From positions 14,187-78,186 of the forward strand of contig JBMOLL010000053.1 in NCBI GenBank assembly GCA_049325415.1: a stretch of 64,000 nucleotides of DNA, given 5' to 3'. Origin of the DNA: JBMOLL01 sp049325415 (lineage in GTDB: Bacteria; Bacteroidota; Bacteroidia; Bacteroidales; GCA-2748055). Shown here in pieces: positions 61,813-64,000 of the stretch (its first letter is position 1; each line of letters begins with the position of its first letter). The position numbers and the translations under genes are program-made. The notes beneath the pieces were generated by a model. It was not told where the DNA came from, did no database searches, and saw nothing but the letters and a program-made list of their open reading frames with translations.

Positions 61813-63600
61813 ATGAGCTCAGCCACCCCCCTCTCCTTCTACCGGACCAAACTTGAAAATGTGGAGATCCTTCTGAAGGATCAGCAACGCAAATTAAGAT
61901 ATATCAGCCTTTTACGGCTCTTTACCGTGGCCGCCGCGGTATATTTCCTGGTCAGTGCCATACGTACCGGGCATTCCCTCCTGTATATTTCTTCCGCGCT
62001 CCTGGTCATCCTCTTTTTTGCCCTGGTCTCCTACCATAAGACGCAGAAAGACCGTTTTGATCTGCTAAATGAATTGAAAAAGCTCAACAAGGAGGAACTG
62101 GAAGCCCTGGAATTCAGCTATGCCGGTCGCCCTGACGGCAATCAATACCGTGATCCGCATCATCCCTGGTCACACGACCTGGACCTGTTCGGGCCAGGCT
62201 CGCTTTACCAGTATATCAACCGCACGGCCACCCTCACCGGTTCGAAACATCTGGCAGACCTCCTCACCAACCCTGCGGCTTCTTCCGGTGAAGTCTCGGT
62301 CAGGCAGCAGAGGGTCCGTTCCTTAAGTGCTAAAAACGATTTCAGGCAGTATTACACAGCAACAGCCCGGCTGCTGAAGGAGCAGGAAAACGACATACCG
62401 TCCCTTGACCGCTGGCGACAGTCGGAAAGCTACACCACCGCGAACAGGTGGTTGCGCCCGTATACGATTGGTATTTCCATCCTTTCGCTGGCACTGGTAA
62501 TTGCAGGGATCATCGATGCATCGTTCTTCCGCTACCTGTTGCCCGTTGTATTTTTAAACTGGGGCGTGCTAACTCCTTTTCTTGTAAGGAATAACCGCTA
62601 CCACGAGATGATTTCACGAAAAGCCGAGCTGATGGAACAATATGCCCGGCTGCTACATCTCATTTCTCAGGAAGATCCGGAAAATGAAACCTGGGGCAAT
62701 GCCAGGGAACTGGCTTTAAAGGGATCACGGGGGATAAAAAATCTATCCCGCTTGCTCGGACTTTTCGACCAGCGGTTGAATATGTTTATCGGTGCCATCC
62801 TGAACAGTCTCTTTCTGTTCGATGTCCAGCTAATCTTCCTGCTTGAGCGCTGGAAAAAACAAAACGGATCGGAAATCATGGAATGGGTGGCTCTTACCGG
62901 CGAGGTGGAAGCTTTTATCACGCTGGGCGGATTTGCCTTCAATAATCCGGACTATGCCTATCCTGAACTTGCGCAGGACCGCCGGCTGCTTGTTGGCCGT
63001 AACCTGGGCCATCCCCTGATCCCCACCGGTAAACGGGTGGTTAATGATCTGTCGGTCGATAAAGAAAAAGTGATCGTGATCACCGGAGCCAACATGGCCG
63101 GAAAATCGACCTTCCTGAGAGCCGTCGGTGTGAATATGGTACTGGCCTATGCCGGTGCCCCGGTCTGCGCTGCGGAATTCAAAACCGGAATGCTGACGCT
63201 ATTCTCCAGCATGCGTACCTCCGACTCGCTCAAGGATGAGGAATCCTACTTCCTTGCCGAGATCCGCCGGCTGAAACAGGTTGTGGAGCTGATGGAAAAG
63301 GGTACCCCCATGCTGATCCTGCTTGATGAAGTACTGAAAGGCACCAACACCACCGATAAACAGCAGGGAGCCATCGGCCTGATAAAAAAATCGCTCCGGC
63401 ACGAAGTACTTGAATTCATTGCCACGCACGACCTGATCCTGGGCAACCTGGAAAAGGAATACCCCGGTGAAGTGGTAAATTACAGTTTCGAAAGCTATAT
63501 CGAAGATTTCGACCTTGTTTTCGATTACCGCATAAGACCCGGTATCGCAAAAAACATGAACGCATCTTTCCTGATGAAGAAGATGGGCCTGATGGAATAG
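61813..63600 (+). CDS. Membrane-anchored MutS-like ATPase
   Basis: A 595-aa protein. Two hydrophobic segments lie near residues 30-75 and two more near 220-260, so the N-terminal half is membrane-anchored. The C-terminal half is a MutS-type ATPase: VITGANMAGKSTFLRAVGVN (Walker A), SMRTSDSLKDEESYFLAEI, MLILLDEVLKGTNTTDKQQGA (Walker B and signature) and EFIATHDLILGNLE. The mismatch-recognition domain of MutS is absent. This type is common in Bacteroidota and its role is not known. DNA repair cannot be assumed. Confidence 0.9.
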   Translation: MSSATPLSFYRTKLENVEILLKDQQRKLRYISLLRLFTVAAAVYFLVSAIRTGHSLLYISSALLVILFFALVSYHKTQKDRFDLLNELKKLNKEELEALEFSYAGRPDGNQYRDPHHPWSHDLDLFGPGSLYQYINRTATLTGSKHLADLLTNPAASSGEVSVRQQRVRSLSAKNDFRQYYTATARLLKEQENDIPSLDRWRQSESYTTANRWLRPYTIGISILSLALVIAGIIDASFFRYLLPVVFLNWGVLTPFLVRNNRYHEMISRKAELMEQYARLLHLISQEDPENETWGNARELALKGSRGIKNLSRLLGLFDQRLNMFIGAILNSLFLFDVQLIFLLERWKKQNGSEIMEWVALTGEVEAFITLGGFAFNNPDYAYPELAQDRRLLVGRNLGHPLIPTGKRVVNDLSVDKEKVIVITGANMAGKSTFLRAVGVNMVLAYAGAPVCAAEFKTGMLTLFSSMRTSDSLKDEESYFLAEIRRLKQVVELMEKGTPMLILLDEVLKGTNTTDKQQGAIGLIKKSLRHEVLEFIATHDLILGNLEKEYPGEVVNYSFESYIEDFDLVFDYRIRPGIAKNMNASFLMKKMGLME

Positions 63601-63632
63601 ATCAATATCCTGTCAGTCAGTCAGTAATCCCG

Positions 63633-64000
63633 CTATTTTACCCTTAGCATATAAACCTGTGCCGCATAGGGTTGCAGGTTCAGTTCCAGGTGCGGACCGG
63701 GGAAAAACCCGCTGTCGTTACTCAGCAGTTCGCGGAAGGCGAGTGACTTATCTGCGGGTAAAAACGCTGAAAGGTTTACCGTAATGTGCTGGAAGTTTCC
63801 GGTATCAAAATTACAGAGCACCAGGAAACCATTGTAATCCGGACCAGGATCATCACGGTACACGGCAATAATGGCATCGTGGCTGTCATCGACAAAGTGA
63901 ATATTATCGCCCCTGCGAAATGCCCTGTATTTGCCCAATATGGCATTTACCCTGCTTATAAACAGTTCGTAGGGTGCCTGAGATGGAAATTCCTTCTTAG
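63633..64000 (-). CDS. C-terminal part of an alpha-amylase-like (GH13) protein, truncated by the window
   Basis: The open frame runs off the right edge. At least 122 residues are seen. It has APYELFISRVNAILGKYRAFRRGDN, then AIIAVYRDDPGP and GFLVLCNFDTG, and ends LNLQPYAAQVYMLRVK, like the last helix of the barrel and the C-terminal all-beta domain of GH13 alpha-amylases. Catalytic residues are outside the window. It converges on the MutS-like gene. Confidence 0.75.
   Translation of the reverse strand, partial: KKEFPSQAPYELFISRVNAILGKYRAFRRGDNIHFVDDSHDAIIAVYRDDPGPDYNGFLVLCNFDTGNFQHITVNLSAFLPADKSLAFRELLSNDSGFFPGPHLELNLQPYAAQVYMLRVK

Noticed and set aside
1..64000. tRNA and rRNA genes
   Set aside because: Scanning by eye for cloverleaf T-arm motifs and conserved rRNA segments gave nothing convincing on either strand. 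A covariance search would be more sensitive.

Overview
The window looks like a chromosomal segment of a Bacteroidota bacterium, probably of the Bacteroidales/Marinilabiliales kind. The evidence is a TonB-dependent receptor with an N-terminal carboxypeptidase-like domain, a protein with a type A T9SS sorting tail, many small lipoproteins, families largely restricted to this phylum (DUF6146, DUF6340, DUF4369 and DUF1361 types), and repeated -7 promoter boxes of the Bacteroidota form TAnnTTTG. No rRNA, tRNA, CRISPR array, transposase or integrase was found.

Layout. 0-5 kb: a TonB receptor under a TPP riboswitch, a heptamer-repeat intergenic block and a GT-C glycosyltransferase. 5-9 kb: an operon of a Gly/Cys-tailed membrane protein, a radical SAM/SPASM enzyme and a DUF1287 protein, then a DUF1361 membrane protein and a diacylglycerol kinase. 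9-21 kb: envelope and lipoprotein genes, including an OmpA-like/TPR protein, a retropepsin-PDZ lipoprotein, an acyltransferase/GT-C/DUF4369 operon, an SDR and a T9SS cargo protein.

21-30.4 kb is different. It is clearly AT-rich, every gene is on the minus strand, and genes stand singly or in short operons separated by long imperfect palindromes (three good ones of about 126-136 bp) and by dispersed or direct repeats. This looks like an integron-like cassette array without an integrase in view. Its cargo is a terpene-cyclase-fold protein, an ExbD-like lipoprotein, a ParE/RelE toxin-antitoxin pair between 160-bp direct repeats, a leucine-rich-repeat lipoprotein, a DUF6680-kinase-PP2C operon and a class III cyclase-like protein. 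The last two are the best candidates for an undescribed, defence-type system.

30.8-50 kb returns to core-type DNA: TPR and membrane proteins, a second terpene-cyclase-fold protein next to an NAD-epimerase with a C-terminal zinc motif, a beta-helix lipoprotein, a nuclease-like protein, the CCA-adding enzyme, an MNT-HEPN pair whose HEPN gene is frameshifted at an A7 run, thioredoxin, RsgA, an amidohydrolase and a GNAT enzyme. 50-64 kb: a TolC/HlyD pair divergent from an NtrC-type response regulator and histidine kinase, with palindromic sites in the divergent region, then DUF6146, DUF6340, a barrel protein, a lipoprotein, a membrane-anchored MutS-like ATPase and the 3' end of a GH13 alpha-amylase-like gene that runs off the window.

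The intergenic DNA is rich in repeats: G-rich heptamers, a REP-like palindrome family, a 'tcgaggatcc' family and CCTTCGACAGGC-type motifs. They recur across the 64 kb, sometimes inverted.
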